NCBI RefSeq assembly: GCF_026153355.1
Contig: NZ_CP110636.1
Span: 5,332,001 to 5,396,000 of the forward strand
Length of the DNA: 64,000 nucleotides
Source: Streptomyces endophytica
GTDB lineage: Bacteria; Actinomycetota; Actinomycetes; Streptomycetales; Streptomycetaceae
Direction of reading: 5' to 3'
The notes under the pieces are model-generated. The model searched no databases and was not told where the DNA came from. It saw only the letters and a list, made by a program, of their open reading frames with translations. Numbering within the stretch: the stretch's first letter is position 1; each line of letters begins with the position of its first letter. Below are positions 39,335 through 47,514 of the stretch, piece by piece. A program made the position numbers and the translations under genes.

Positions 39335-40313
39335 ATGGATGCCTTCCCCACACCGCGCCGCGGCCGCGCCGTCCGCGCCTGGTCCCTCGCCCTCGCCCTG
39401 CTGCTCGGACCGGCACTCGCCGGTTGCGGTGGGACCGGGCAGCCGGCGTCACCGACCAGGGCCGCCGACTCCCCGACCCCAAGACCGACGCCACCCATCG
39501 GCAGTTGCGGGTGGACGGCCGTACGCGGGAGTACCTGCTGCACCGCCCCACCGCGCCCGGCGGCCGGACCCGGCCCCTGGTCATCGCCTTCCACGGCCGC
39601 GGATCCACCGCCTCGTACCTGCGCGAGCAGAGCCGCCTGGACGAGGACGCCAGGGCCCGCGGCATGCTGATCGCCTATCCCGAGGGCCTGGGCAAGCTGT
39701 GGGGCGCCGGCACCCGGGCGACCGGGCGGCGGCCGGACCCGGACCTCGACGTGCGGTTCACCAAGGCGCTCATCGCCGAACTGGTGCGCACGGAGCGGGC
39801 CGACCCCAAGCGGGTCTATGTCGTCGGGTTCTCCAACGGCGGCTCGATGGCCCTGCGCGTGGCGGCCCAGAGCCCCGAGCTGCTGGCGGGAGCGGCCGCG
39901 GTGTCCGGCGAACTCCCCACGGGCGACGCCGCGGTCAAGCCCACCGGACCGGTGCCCCTGATGATCATTTACGGTGCCGCCGACCGCGTGCGCCCGCTCG
40001 CCGGAATGCCCCACCCCTCCCCCGCCCCCGCCGGCGAGGAACCGGTCACCCCGACCATGTCGGCCCGGGACAGCGCCGCCGCGCGTTCGCGGCCGCGGGC
40101 GGGGCGACCACCTCGGCCAAGACGAAGGCCGAAGCGGGTTACGACCGCACCGTGTGGCGTCTCAAGGCCCCCGGAGCGACCGTCCAGCTCCTCGTCATGC
40201 ACGACGCGGGGCATGCCTGGCCGGGCTCGCGCATCAAGCCGCCGGCGGGCTTCGGGCCCACCAGCACCGCGCTGAACGCGACCAGCACGATCCTCGATTT
40301 CTTCCACCTCTGA
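39335..40313 (+). CDS. Esterase lipoprotein, LpqC/PHB-depolymerase-like (two frameshifts)
   Basis: About 326 residues. ATG 39335 gives a signal peptide with lipobox LAGC, then a linker and an alpha/beta hydrolase with PLVIAFHGRGSTASYL and nucleophile elbow GFSNGG, and the catalytic His in MHDAGHAWPG. Frames break near 39474 (CTCCCCGACC, one C missing) and near 40083 (one base missing). Homologues are extracytoplasmic esterases acting on polyesters or aromatic esters. Divergent from LysR and about 70 bases before the PBP gene. Confidence 0.8.
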
Positions 40314-40380
40314 AGAACGGCGGCCGGCTCGCCCGGCCCGCCGCACCCTCCCCACCACCCTGCCAGCCAAGGACTTTCCG

Positions 40381-42027
40381 ATGCCCCGATCCGGATCCGG
40401 CGCCCCCGCCACCACCCGCCGTCGCACACCGCGCCCCGTGGTGCGCACCGTCACGTCGGTGGCGGTGGTGAGCGCGGTCGTCGTGGGCGGGTCCTACGCG
40501 GCCGGGCTCGGCCCCTTCGCCCGGGGCGCCACCGAGCCCGAGCCCGCGGCTCTGGCCCAGGCCCATGCGTTCCTCGCGGACTGGGCCGCCGGGCGCCTGC
40601 CGGACGCTGCCGGCCGCACCACCAGTCCCACTACGGCGCAGCACGTGCTGCGGAACTTCACCGCCGGGCTCGACATACGCCGTCCCACGCTCACGGTCGC
40701 GGCGACGCCCACCCAGGCCGATGACGACACCGTCGACGTCCCCTTCACCGCCACGATGCCCATAGCCGACCTGGGCACCTGGACCTACCGGTCGAAGCTT
40801 CCGCTGCGCCAACAGGGCGACGGCAGCTGGAAGGTGGACTGGTCGCTGTCGGTCGTCCACCCTCGGCTGAACGGGGTCAAGAAGTTTCACCTCGAACGCG
40901 AGGCCCCGGGCACCACCCCTGACGTCACCGACCGCAAGGGCGCGTCCCTGTCCGGCGCCAGGTTCCCCTCGCTGAGCCCCGTTCTGAACCAGCTCGGCAC
41001 CGGTACGGGCGGCGGTGCCCCGCGCGGGGCGATCCAGCTCGTCGACCGGGCCACCGGGAAGGTCGAGCGCACGGAAGCCACCTTCGGGAAAAAACCCGGC
41101 CGGCCGGCCCGCCGGCCCGTCCGTACGACGCTGGACGCCACCTGGCAGGCCGCCGCGGAGAAGGCCCTCGCCACCGGCGCCCACGGCAGGAACGCCTCGC
41201 TCGTCGCCCTCCGGATCGACAACGGCGAGATCCTCGCGATGGCCAACTCCCCGTCGTCCGGCTTCAACCGTGCCGTCTCGGGCACCTATGCGCCCGGCTC
41301 CACGTGGAAGATCGTCACCAGCAGCGCCCTGCTGCTCAAGGGCGCCGTCGCACCCGCCGACGTCGTCGACTGTCCCAAGTACCTCACGGTGGGCAAGGAG
41401 TTCCACAACGTGGAGACGTCCGAACACCGCAACGCGACCTTCCTGAAGGACTTCACCGAGTCCTGCAACACCGCGTTCATCAGCCTGCGCGGGAAGCTCG
41501 GCAACCGGGAACTGGGCGACGTCGCCGGCAAGTATTTCGGCGTCGGCCAGAAGTGGCACGTCGGCATCGCCTCGTACGACGGGTCGGTGCCGGAGCCGCG
41601 TGACGAGACCGAGAAGGCCGCCTCGATGATCGGGCAGGGCAGGATCCAGGCCAACCCGCTGATCATGGCGTCGGTCACCGCCACCGCGGTCTCCGGCACC
41701 TTCCACCAGCCCTCGATCACCCACGGGAATCAGGACTCGACGACCACCACGCCGCTGCCGCGCAAGGTCGTCACCCAACTCCGCGCGATGCTGCGCACCA
41801 CCGTCACGGACGGCACGGCCCGGGTCCTGTCCGGTCTGCCCGGCGAGATCGGCGCGAAGACCGGCACCGCGGAGATTTCCGACGAAGAACCCAACAACGG
41901 CTGGCTGGCGGCCTATCGCGGCAATGTCGCCGTCGCCTGCATCGTCGAACAGGGCGTGACCGGCGGCGGCTCGGCCGGTCCCGTCATCCGCGACCTGCTG
42001 ACCGCCGTTCCCACCGATCCCTCATGA
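40381..42027 (+). CDS. Class B penicillin-binding protein with MecA_N/NTF2-like domain
   Basis: 548 residues with one N-terminal membrane anchor (about 22-42). An NTF2-like MecA_N domain (about 50-165) precedes a DD-transpeptidase with STWK at 307-310, SCN at 361-363 and KTG at 493-495. It crosslinks peptidoglycan outside the membrane. MecA_N-type PBPs include low-affinity enzymes that confer beta-lactam tolerance. With the beta-lactamase-like protein and LysR nearby it could belong to a beta-lactam response; that link is inferred. Confidence 0.93.
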   Translation: MPRSGSGAPATTRRRTPRPVVRTVTSVAVVSAVVVGGSYAAGLGPFARGATEPEPAALAQAHAFLADWAAGRLPDAAGRTTSPTTAQHVLRNFTAGLDIRRPTLTVAATPTQADDDTVDVPFTATMPIADLGTWTYRSKLPLRQQGDGSWKVDWSLSVVHPRLNGVKKFHLEREAPGTTPDVTDRKGASLSGARFPSLSPVLNQLGTGTGGGAPRGAIQLVDRATGKVERTEATFGKKPGRPARRPVRTTLDATWQAAAEKALATGAHGRNASLVALRIDNGEILAMANSPSSGFNRAVSGTYAPGSTWKIVTSSALLLKGAVAPADVVDCPKYLTVGKEFHNVETSEHRNATFLKDFTESCNTAFISLRGKLGNRELGDVAGKYFGVGQKWHVGIASYDGSVPEPRDETEKAASMIGQGRIQANPLIMASVTATAVSGTFHQPSITHGNQDSTTTTPLPRKVVTQLRAMLRTTVTDGTARVLSGLPGEIGAKTGTAEISDEEPNNGWLAAYRGNVAVACIVEQGVTGGGSAGPVIRDLLTAVPTDPS

Positions 42028-42063
42028 CGGCAGCGGCGAGCCGACGTCGACGTCCGTGACCGA

Positions 42064-42087
42064 ACGGGCGGCCCGCGGCCGCTCCGT
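42064..42087. terminator. Hairpin between convergent PBP and response-regulator genes
   Basis: ACGGGCGGCC and GGCCGCTCCGT pair with one bulge around a CGC loop, 37 bases after the PBP stop and 21 bases from the opposing gene end. Confidence 0.5.
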
Positions 42088-42107
42088 AGGCACATCGATG
42101 CTCGCGT

Positions 42108-42755
42108 TCACGTCCTGTTCAGGTAGGCCAGGACCGCGAGGACGCGGCGGTTGCTGTTGTCGTCGTCGGTGATGCCGAGCTTGCCGAACATGGAGGTGGT
42201 GTATTTGCTGATGGCGCTGTCGCTGAGGAAGAGGCGCTGGCCGATGGCCTGGTTGGACAGACCTTCGGCCATCAGGCCCAGCACGGAGTGTTCGCGTTCG
42301 GTGAGCCGTTCCAGGCGGCGGGGCGAGGAACCGCTGGAGAGCAGTTTGGCGATGACGGCGGGGTCCATCGCCGTTCCGCCCCCGGCAACACGTTCCAGGG
42401 CATCGATGAACTGATCGGCGTCGAAGACGCTCTCCTTGAGGAAATAGCCGATGCCGCCGGCGCCGTCGGCCAACAGCTCGCGGGCATACAGCTGTTCCAC
42501 GTGCTGGGACAGGATCAGGACCGGCAGCCCGGGCAGTTCACGGCGGGCGGCGAGGGCCGCCCGCAGACCCTCGTCCGACTGCGTCGGCGGCATGCGGACG
42601 TCGACGACGGCGACGTCCGGCCGCCACGACAACAGCGCGTCGAGCGTCTCGGGTCCGGTGGACGCGGTCGCCACCACCTGGTGTCCGTATGCCTCGATGA
42701 GGCGGACCATCCCGTCGCGCAGGAGGTAGAGGTCTTCGGCTACAACGATTCGCAT
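42108..42755 (-). CDS. NarL-type response regulator
   Basis: 215 residues. The receiver has VVAEDLYLLRDG (acidic pocket), the phospho-Asp in VAVVDVRMPP and the switch Lys in YFLKESV. The LuxR-type helix-turn-helix (about 148-205) has LTEREHSVLGLMAEGLSNQ and ISKYTTSMFGKLGI. The start overlaps the upstream kinase by 16 bases. The SKYT recognition helix differs from the common TVKSH type, as in one actinobacterial subgroup. Likely targets include the divergent membrane protein gene. Confidence 0.93.
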   Translation of the reverse strand: MRIVVAEDLYLLRDGMVRLIEAYGHQVVATASTGPETLDALLSWRPDVAVVDVRMPPTQSDEGLRAALAARRELPGLPVLILSQHVEQLYARELLADGAGGIGYFLKESVFDADQFIDALERVAGGGTAMDPAVIAKLLSSGSSPRRLERLTEREHSVLGLMAEGLSNQAIGQRLFLSDSAISKYTTSMFGKLGITDDDNSNRRVLAVLAYLNRT

Positions 42756-43993
42756 GGCACGACCATTCTCGCGCAGGTCGGACCGCCCGCCGGACTGCTG
42801 ATCTCCAGGGTGCCGTCGAAGACCGCGAGCCGGCGGCGCAGCCCGTCGAGTCCACCGCCGGCGCGCTCACCGGCTCCGCCGCGGCCGTCGTCCGCCACCT
42901 CGACGACCAGGTCGGTGCCGTCCAGGGCGAGGGAGATCCGGGCCCGGGTCGCGCGGGCGTGCTTGACCGCGTTGGTCAGCAGTTCGGCGACACCGAAGTA
43001 CACGGCGGACTCGATCGGCGGGTCCAGGCGGAGCTGGAGGTCGGCGCCGACGTCCGCTGCCAGCGGGCTGTCCAATGCGAGGGCGCGCACGGCGTCGACG
43101 AGCCCCCGCTCGTTGAGCACCGGCGGGTTGATGCCCCGGACCAGTTCGCGCAGCTCGGTCAGTGACGTGGCGGCGCCGGCCCGTGCCTCCCGCATCAGCG
43201 CCTTGGCCCGGTCAGGGTCGGTCTCCATCAGCTTCTCGGCGGTCGCCAGGGAGAGCCCGAGCGAGACCAGACGGGCCTGCGCGCCGTCGTGCAGGTCCCG
43301 CTCGATCCGGCGGATCTCGGCGGCCTGCGCGATGGTCGTGTCCGCGCGCTGGGCCGTCAGCTCGTCCACCCGGTCCGCCAGCGCCCTCGCGGGCGACGGG
43401 CGCAGGAAGCGGACGGCCACCGGCTCGACGGACCGCCAGGCGTACGGGGCGCCCACGACGGCCACCGCCAGGCCGAGCATCCCGGCGAGGCGCACGAGGA
43501 GCTCCGACCGGCCGAGGCCGAGGACCGCCGCCGCGAGCCCGGCCGGCGGGACGGCCGCCAGCACGCCCATGGTGAGCGGCGCGATCACCATGAACCGCAG
43601 GTCGCGCCAGGTCGCGGGATCGCTCCACCAGAGCCGCCACCGCTGCTCCTGGCGGGCGTCCCGGCTGCTGCGCCGGTAGGAGAACCCGTTCCACCAGTAT
43701 CCGGTGGACATCCGCACCACCGGCTCGGACTGCCGGTACCCGGCGGGGATGACGGTGCCCGTCCACCGAGCGACGAGCCGGCGGACCGTCCGGGACAGCG
43801 GCCGGGACACGGCGAACGTGCCGATGGCCGCCCACACGAACACCGCCGTCCACGCCCACGGGTTCCCCGCCCACCAGACCCCCAGCACGACGGCCGCCCA
43901 CACGGCCGGCACCAGCATGCTGACGGCCACCACCACGCACGCCCGGACGAACCCCACCCCGGCATCCGCCGCCCACGACCCCAGTTTTCGCAT
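42740..43993 (-). CDS. Sensor histidine kinase
   Basis: 417 residues from ATG 43993 (AAGGGA upstream; ATG 43999 is also possible). Four spans (about 12-65 and 140-200) flank a loop, followed by the dimerization region with RIERDLHDGAQARLVSLG containing the phospho-His, and an HATPase_c domain (NAVKHARATRARISL, DDGRGGA). Forms a two-component pair with the downstream regulator. Signal unknown. Confidence 0.92.
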   Translation of the reverse strand: MRKLGSWAADAGVGFVRACVVVAVSMLVPAVWAAVVLGVWWAGNPWAWTAVFVWAAIGTFAVSRPLSRTVRRLVARWTGTVIPAGYRQSEPVVRMSTGYWWNGFSYRRSSRDARQEQRWRLWWSDPATWRDLRFMVIAPLTMGVLAAVPPAGLAAAVLGLGRSELLVRLAGMLGLAVAVVGAPYAWRSVEPVAVRFLRPSPARALADRVDELTAQRADTTIAQAAEIRRIERDLHDGAQARLVSLGLSLATAEKLMETDPDRAKALMREARAGAATSLTELRELVRGINPPVLNERGLVDAVRALALDSPLAADVGADLQLRLDPPIESAVYFGVAELLTNAVKHARATRARISLALDGTDLVVEVADDGRGGAGERAGGGLDGLRRRLAVFDGTLEISSPAGGPTCARMVVPCESL

Positions 43994-44073
43994 GACCATC
44001 CCTTGTCGCTTCTCCTCGCCAGTGCTCCCACTGTGCGCTGCCCACAGCCTGATCCCCGCCAGATCGGCCCGGT

Positions 44074-44091
44074 AGTGGGTCTGGCCCCACT
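44074..44091. promoter_or_regulatory. Inverted repeat AGTGGG-N6-CCCACT
   Basis: This dyad is in the 154-base divergent gap between the kinase and the membrane protein gene. It is a candidate binding site for the adjacent response regulator. Confidence 0.4.
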
Positions 44092-44147
44092 CACCAGTAC
44101 GTCCAGGCTCATACCGCGCCGCTCGTGCGCTCCCTAGCGTCGACACC

Positions 44148-44645
44148 ATGACGACGACACGCAGCACGAACTCCAGCAGCACGCAGGACAGCAGCACGCA
44201 CGACATGGGCACCACCGGCCGCTCCACGGCCGCGACGGCTCACCTCCACCACCCGCGCACGCAGCGGGTCTTCGGCACGGCGAAGAACCTCGTCGCGGCC
44301 TACGGTGCGCTCAGCGCGGCCGTCCTCATCACGGTCGCCGTCCTGGCGCTCACCGGACACGCGGTGACCTCGTTCATGTGGGGCCGCTCGGGCGGGGTGC
44401 TCGCGAGCGCCGCGGTGATCTACTGGATGACCGTACTCGCCGCGCGGGGAACCCGATGGGCCTATCTGCGGGTGCGCATCCTCTCGGTCCTCATGCCGAT
44501 CGTGATCGTGGGCATCGACATGATCCCCGGCATCTGCCCGCTCTGGTTCGCCCTGATCCAGGCCGCCTCCGCCGTCCCCCTCGCCGCGGCCGCTTTCCTC
44601 AGCAACGGGCCTCAGCTGCGCGCCGCCTTCCCCAAGGGCGCGTAG
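44148..44645 (+). CDS. Small multi-span membrane protein, 165 residues
   Basis: A Ser/Thr-rich polar N-terminus (1-40) with a His-containing stretch is followed by about four hydrophobic spans (about 47-70, 82-98, 105-125 and 130-152). No family recognised. It is divergent from the two-component operon and may be its regulated output, which is inferred only from arrangement. Confidence 0.75.
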   Translation: MTTTRSTNSSSTQDSSTHDMGTTGRSTAATAHLHHPRTQRVFGTAKNLVAAYGALSAAVLITVAVLALTGHAVTSFMWGRSGGVLASAAVIYWMTVLAARGTRWAYLRVRILSVLMPIVIVGIDMIPGICPLWFALIQAASAVPLAAAAFLSNGPQLRAAFPKGA

Positions 44646-44670
44646 CAAGGGCTCTTCCGGCAACGCTGCC

Positions 44671-44718
44671 GGGCCCCACGTCCGGCACCGTTGCCGTGCC
44701 GCACCGGACGTGGGGCCC
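44671..44718. terminator. Perfect 15-base-pair terminator hairpin
   Basis: The 15-base arms GGGCCCCACGTCCGG (44671-44685) and their complement (44704-44718) enclose an 18-base loop between the convergent membrane protein and metE genes; probably bidirectional. Confidence 0.8.
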
Positions 44719-44731
44719 GCTCACCGGGTGC

Positions 44732-47119
44732 TCAGGAGGAGCCGGCGGGGAGCGTGGCGCGGACGGTGCGGGCCGCGGTGACGAGGTTCTCCAGGGAGGC
44801 CCGCACCTCGGCCCAACCGCGGGTCTTCAGGCCGCAGTCCGGATTGACCCACAGCCGCTCGGGCGGGAGAGCCGCCAGTCCCTTGCGCAGCAGGGCCGCC
44901 GCCTCGTCGGCCCCGGGGACGCGCGGCGAGTGGATGTCGTAGACGCCGGGCCCGGCCGCGCGGGAGTAGCCGGCCCCGGCGAGTTCGCCGGCGATCTGCA
45001 TGTGGGAGCGGGCGGCCTCCAGACTGATGACGTCGGCGTCGAGGTCCTCGATGGCGGCGAGGATGTCGCCGAACTCGGCGTAGCACATGTGGGTGTGGAT
45101 CTGCGTGTCCGGGCGCACGCCACCGGTGGTCAGCCGGAACGCCTCGGTGGCCCAGGCCAGATAGGCCGGGCGGGCGCCGGCGCGCAGCGGCAGGGTCTCG
45201 CGCAGCGCGGGCTCGTCGACCTGGATCACCGACGTCCCGGCCTCCTCAAGGTCGTTGACCTCGTCGCGCAGGGCCAGGGCGACCTGCCGGGCGGTGTCGG
45301 CGAGCGGCTGGTCGTCGCGGACGAAGGACCAGGCGAGCATGGTGACCGGGCCGGTGAGCATGCCCTTGACGGGGCGCTCGGTGAGTGACTGGGCGTACGT
45401 CGTCCAGCGCACGGTCATGGGTTCGGGACGGGCGAGGTCACCGGCGAGGATCGGCGGGCGGACGTAGCGGGTGCCGTACGACTGGACCCAGCCGTGCCGG
45501 GTCGCGAGGTAGCCGGTGAGCTGCTCGGCGAAGTACTGGACCATGTCGTTGCGTTCGGGCTCGCCGTGCACCAGGACGTCGAGCCCGGCCTTCTCCTGGA
45601 AGGAGATCACTTCCTGGATCTCGGCCTCGATGCGCTCCTCGTAGGCGACGGCATCGATCCGCCCGGCCCGCAGGTCCGCCCTGGCGGTGCGCAGTTCGCC
45701 GGTCTGCGGGAAGGAGCCGATGGTGGTCGTCGGGAGCAGCGGCAGCGAGAGGTGGGCGCGCTGCGCGACGGCCCGCCGGTCGTACGGCTGCGAGCGGCGG
45801 GTGTCGCGGTCCGTGACGGCCGCGGCCCGGGTGCGTACGGCGGGGACGCGGGTGATCGGCGAGGCGGCACGGGCGGCCAGGTCGGCCCGGTTGGCGGCCA
45901 GTTCGGCGGCGATGGTTTCCGTTCCCCGGCCGAGGCCGCGGGCCAGGGTGACGACCTCGGTGGTCTTCTGCCGGGCGAACGCCAGCCAGCGCAGGATCTG
46001 CGGGTCGATGTCGTGTTCGGCGGCGGTGTCGAGGGGGACGTGCAGGAGGGAGCAGGAGGCGGCGACATCGACGTGGCCGGCGAGTCCGAGGAGGGTGCCG
46101 AGGGTGGACAGCGACTTCTCGAGGTCGTTGATCCAGACGTTCCGGCCGTTGACCACGCCGGCCACCAGCCGCTTGCCGGGCAGTCCGCCGGCGGCGGCGA
46201 GGTCGTCGAGGTTCCCGGCCGCGGCCCCGGTGAAGTCCAGCGCGAGTCCGTCCACCGGGGTGCCGGCGAGTACGGGCAGGGCGTCGCCGAGCCGGTCGAA
46301 GTACGAGGCGACGAGCAGTCGGGGCCGGTCGGTCAGGCCGCCGAGACCGTCGTAGGCCCGCCCTGCGGCATGGAGCTCGGCGGGGGTGCGGTCCTGCACC
46401 AGCGCGGGCTCGTCCAGCTGCACCCACTCCGCACCGGCGGCCCGCAGATCGGCGAGCACCTCGGCGTACACCGGCAGCAGCCGGTCGAGCAGGGTCAGCG
46501 GGTCGAAGTCCGCGGCCACCCCGGGCGCGGGCTTGGCCAGGAGCAGATAGGTGACCGGGCCGACCAGCACCGGGCGGGGGCGGTGGCCGAGCGCGAGGGC
46601 CTCGCGCAGCTCGGTGACCTGCTTGCCGGAGTCGGCGCGGAACACGGTGTCGGGGCCCAGTTCAGGCACCAGGTAGTGGTAGTTGGTGTCGAACCACTTG
46701 GTCATCTCCAGCGGCGCCACGTCCTGCGTCCCGCGCGCCATGGCGAAGTAGCCGTCGAGGGGGCATCCCGCGCTCGGCCGAGGCCGGGAGCTGGGGGAAG
46801 GGGCCGCCTCGACGGCGGCGCGGTGACGTTCGGGAACGGCACCGACCATGACGGTGGTGTCCAGCACGTGGTCGTAGTACGAGAAGTCCCCGGTCGGCAC
46901 CTCATGGATCCCGGCGTCGGCCAACTGCCGCCAGTTCGCCCGGCGCAGCTCCTCCGCGGTCCGGCGCAGCTCACCGGCGGTGACCCGGCCCTTCCAGTAC
47001 CCCTCGACGGCCTTCTTCAGCTCCCGGCCCCGGCCCTGCCGGGGGTAGCCGTACACGGTGGCCCGAACGGTCCCGGCCGCGGACCGCCCGGCCCCGGTCC
47101 CTGTCGCTGTCTCGGTCAC
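44732..47119 (-). CDS. metE: Cobalamin-independent methionine synthase
   Basis: 795 residues from GTG 47119. Transfers a methyl group from methyltetrahydrofolate polyglutamate to homocysteine using zinc, without B12. Both halves of the duplicated barrel are present; the C-terminal half has TTTIGSFPQTGELR and the zinc ligands in THMCYAEF and NPDCGLKTRG. It is controlled by the cobalamin riboswitch in its leader, which fits a cell that also has a B12-dependent MetH and shuts MetE off when B12 is plentiful; that MetH is not in this window. Confidence 0.97.
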   Translation of the reverse strand: MTETATGTGAGRSAAGTVRATVYGYPRQGRGRELKKAVEGYWKGRVTAGELRRTAEELRRANWRQLADAGIHEVPTGDFSYYDHVLDTTVMVGAVPERHRAAVEAAPSPSSRPRPSAGCPLDGYFAMARGTQDVAPLEMTKWFDTNYHYLVPELGPDTVFRADSGKQVTELREALALGHRPRPVLVGPVTYLLLAKPAPGVAADFDPLTLLDRLLPVYAEVLADLRAAGAEWVQLDEPALVQDRTPAELHAAGRAYDGLGGLTDRPRLLVASYFDRLGDALPVLAGTPVDGLALDFTGAAAGNLDDLAAAGGLPGKRLVAGVVNGRNVWINDLEKSLSTLGTLLGLAGHVDVAASCSLLHVPLDTAAEHDIDPQILRWLAFARQKTTEVVTLARGLGRGTETIAAELAANRADLAARAASPITRVPAVRTRAAAVTDRDTRRSQPYDRRAVAQRAHLSLPLLPTTTIGSFPQTGELRTARADLRAGRIDAVAYEERIEAEIQEVISFQEKAGLDVLVHGEPERNDMVQYFAEQLTGYLATRHGWVQSYGTRYVRPPILAGDLARPEPMTVRWTTYAQSLTERPVKGMLTGPVTMLAWSFVRDDQPLADTARQVALALRDEVNDLEEAGTSVIQVDEPALRETLPLRAGARPAYLAWATEAFRLTTGGVRPDTQIHTHMCYAEFGDILAAIEDLDADVISLEAARSHMQIAGELAGAGYSRAAGPGVYDIHSPRVPGADEAAALLRKGLAALPPERLWVNPDCGLKTRGWAEVRASLENLVTAARTVRATLPAGSS

Positions 47120-47122
47120 AAG

Positions 47123-47142
47123 AAACTCTCCTTCGCGAGTTT
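47123..47142 (-). promoter_or_regulatory. Hairpin around the metE ribosome binding site
   Basis: In the mRNA AAACTC and GAGTTT pair around an eight-base loop that contains most of the AAGGAG ribosome site, four bases or so before the GTG start. It is well placed to be the translational off-switch of the riboswitch. Confidence 0.55.
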
Positions 47143-47295
47143 GTCTCCCACAGATCCCGGAGACGGAGCGGGGGCGCGAAGGACGAACGAACCGGACGGA
47201 GCAGCCCAGGATTTCAGCAACGGCGAGCCACTGTCCGATCTGTACGCCGACCCGCCTCGAAGGTCACCGGAATGTCCGCACGCGATCCCTCACGT

Positions 47296-47500
47296 GCGGG
47301 CAACGGGCAGGTCTTCGGACTCGCGGGCACGTCCACCGATGGAACTCGGGCAGGCGGACACCTACTGGCCGTCGCTTCCCAGACCCGTCCGGGCCCAGTG
47401 CGTATGACGGCAATCGTTCCCACTCACCGCTGCGGGGCAGTCCCGGAATCCCACCGGGTTCCCTCTTACGACGCGCCTGTCCGGCGGACAGGGCGAACCA
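47296..47500 (-). ncRNA. Cobalamin riboswitch in the metE leader
   Basis: On the minus strand the conserved elements occur in order: AACCCGGTGGGATTCCGG and GACTGCCCCGCAGCGGTGA at about 47458-47415, then the B12-box equivalent GCGAGTCCGAAGACCTGCC at about 47325-47305. A flanking GCCCTGTCCGCCGGACAGGC stem lies at the 5' side. This is the adenosylcobalamin-type aptamer. It ends about 180 bases before metE, and expression is most likely lowered when B12 binds. Confidence 0.92.
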
Positions 47501-47514
47501 GCTGCCCGACCAGC

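Noticed and set aside
44378..45388. Plus-strand frame across the terminator and into metE
   Set aside because: It is a shadow of the metE gene and of the membrane protein.
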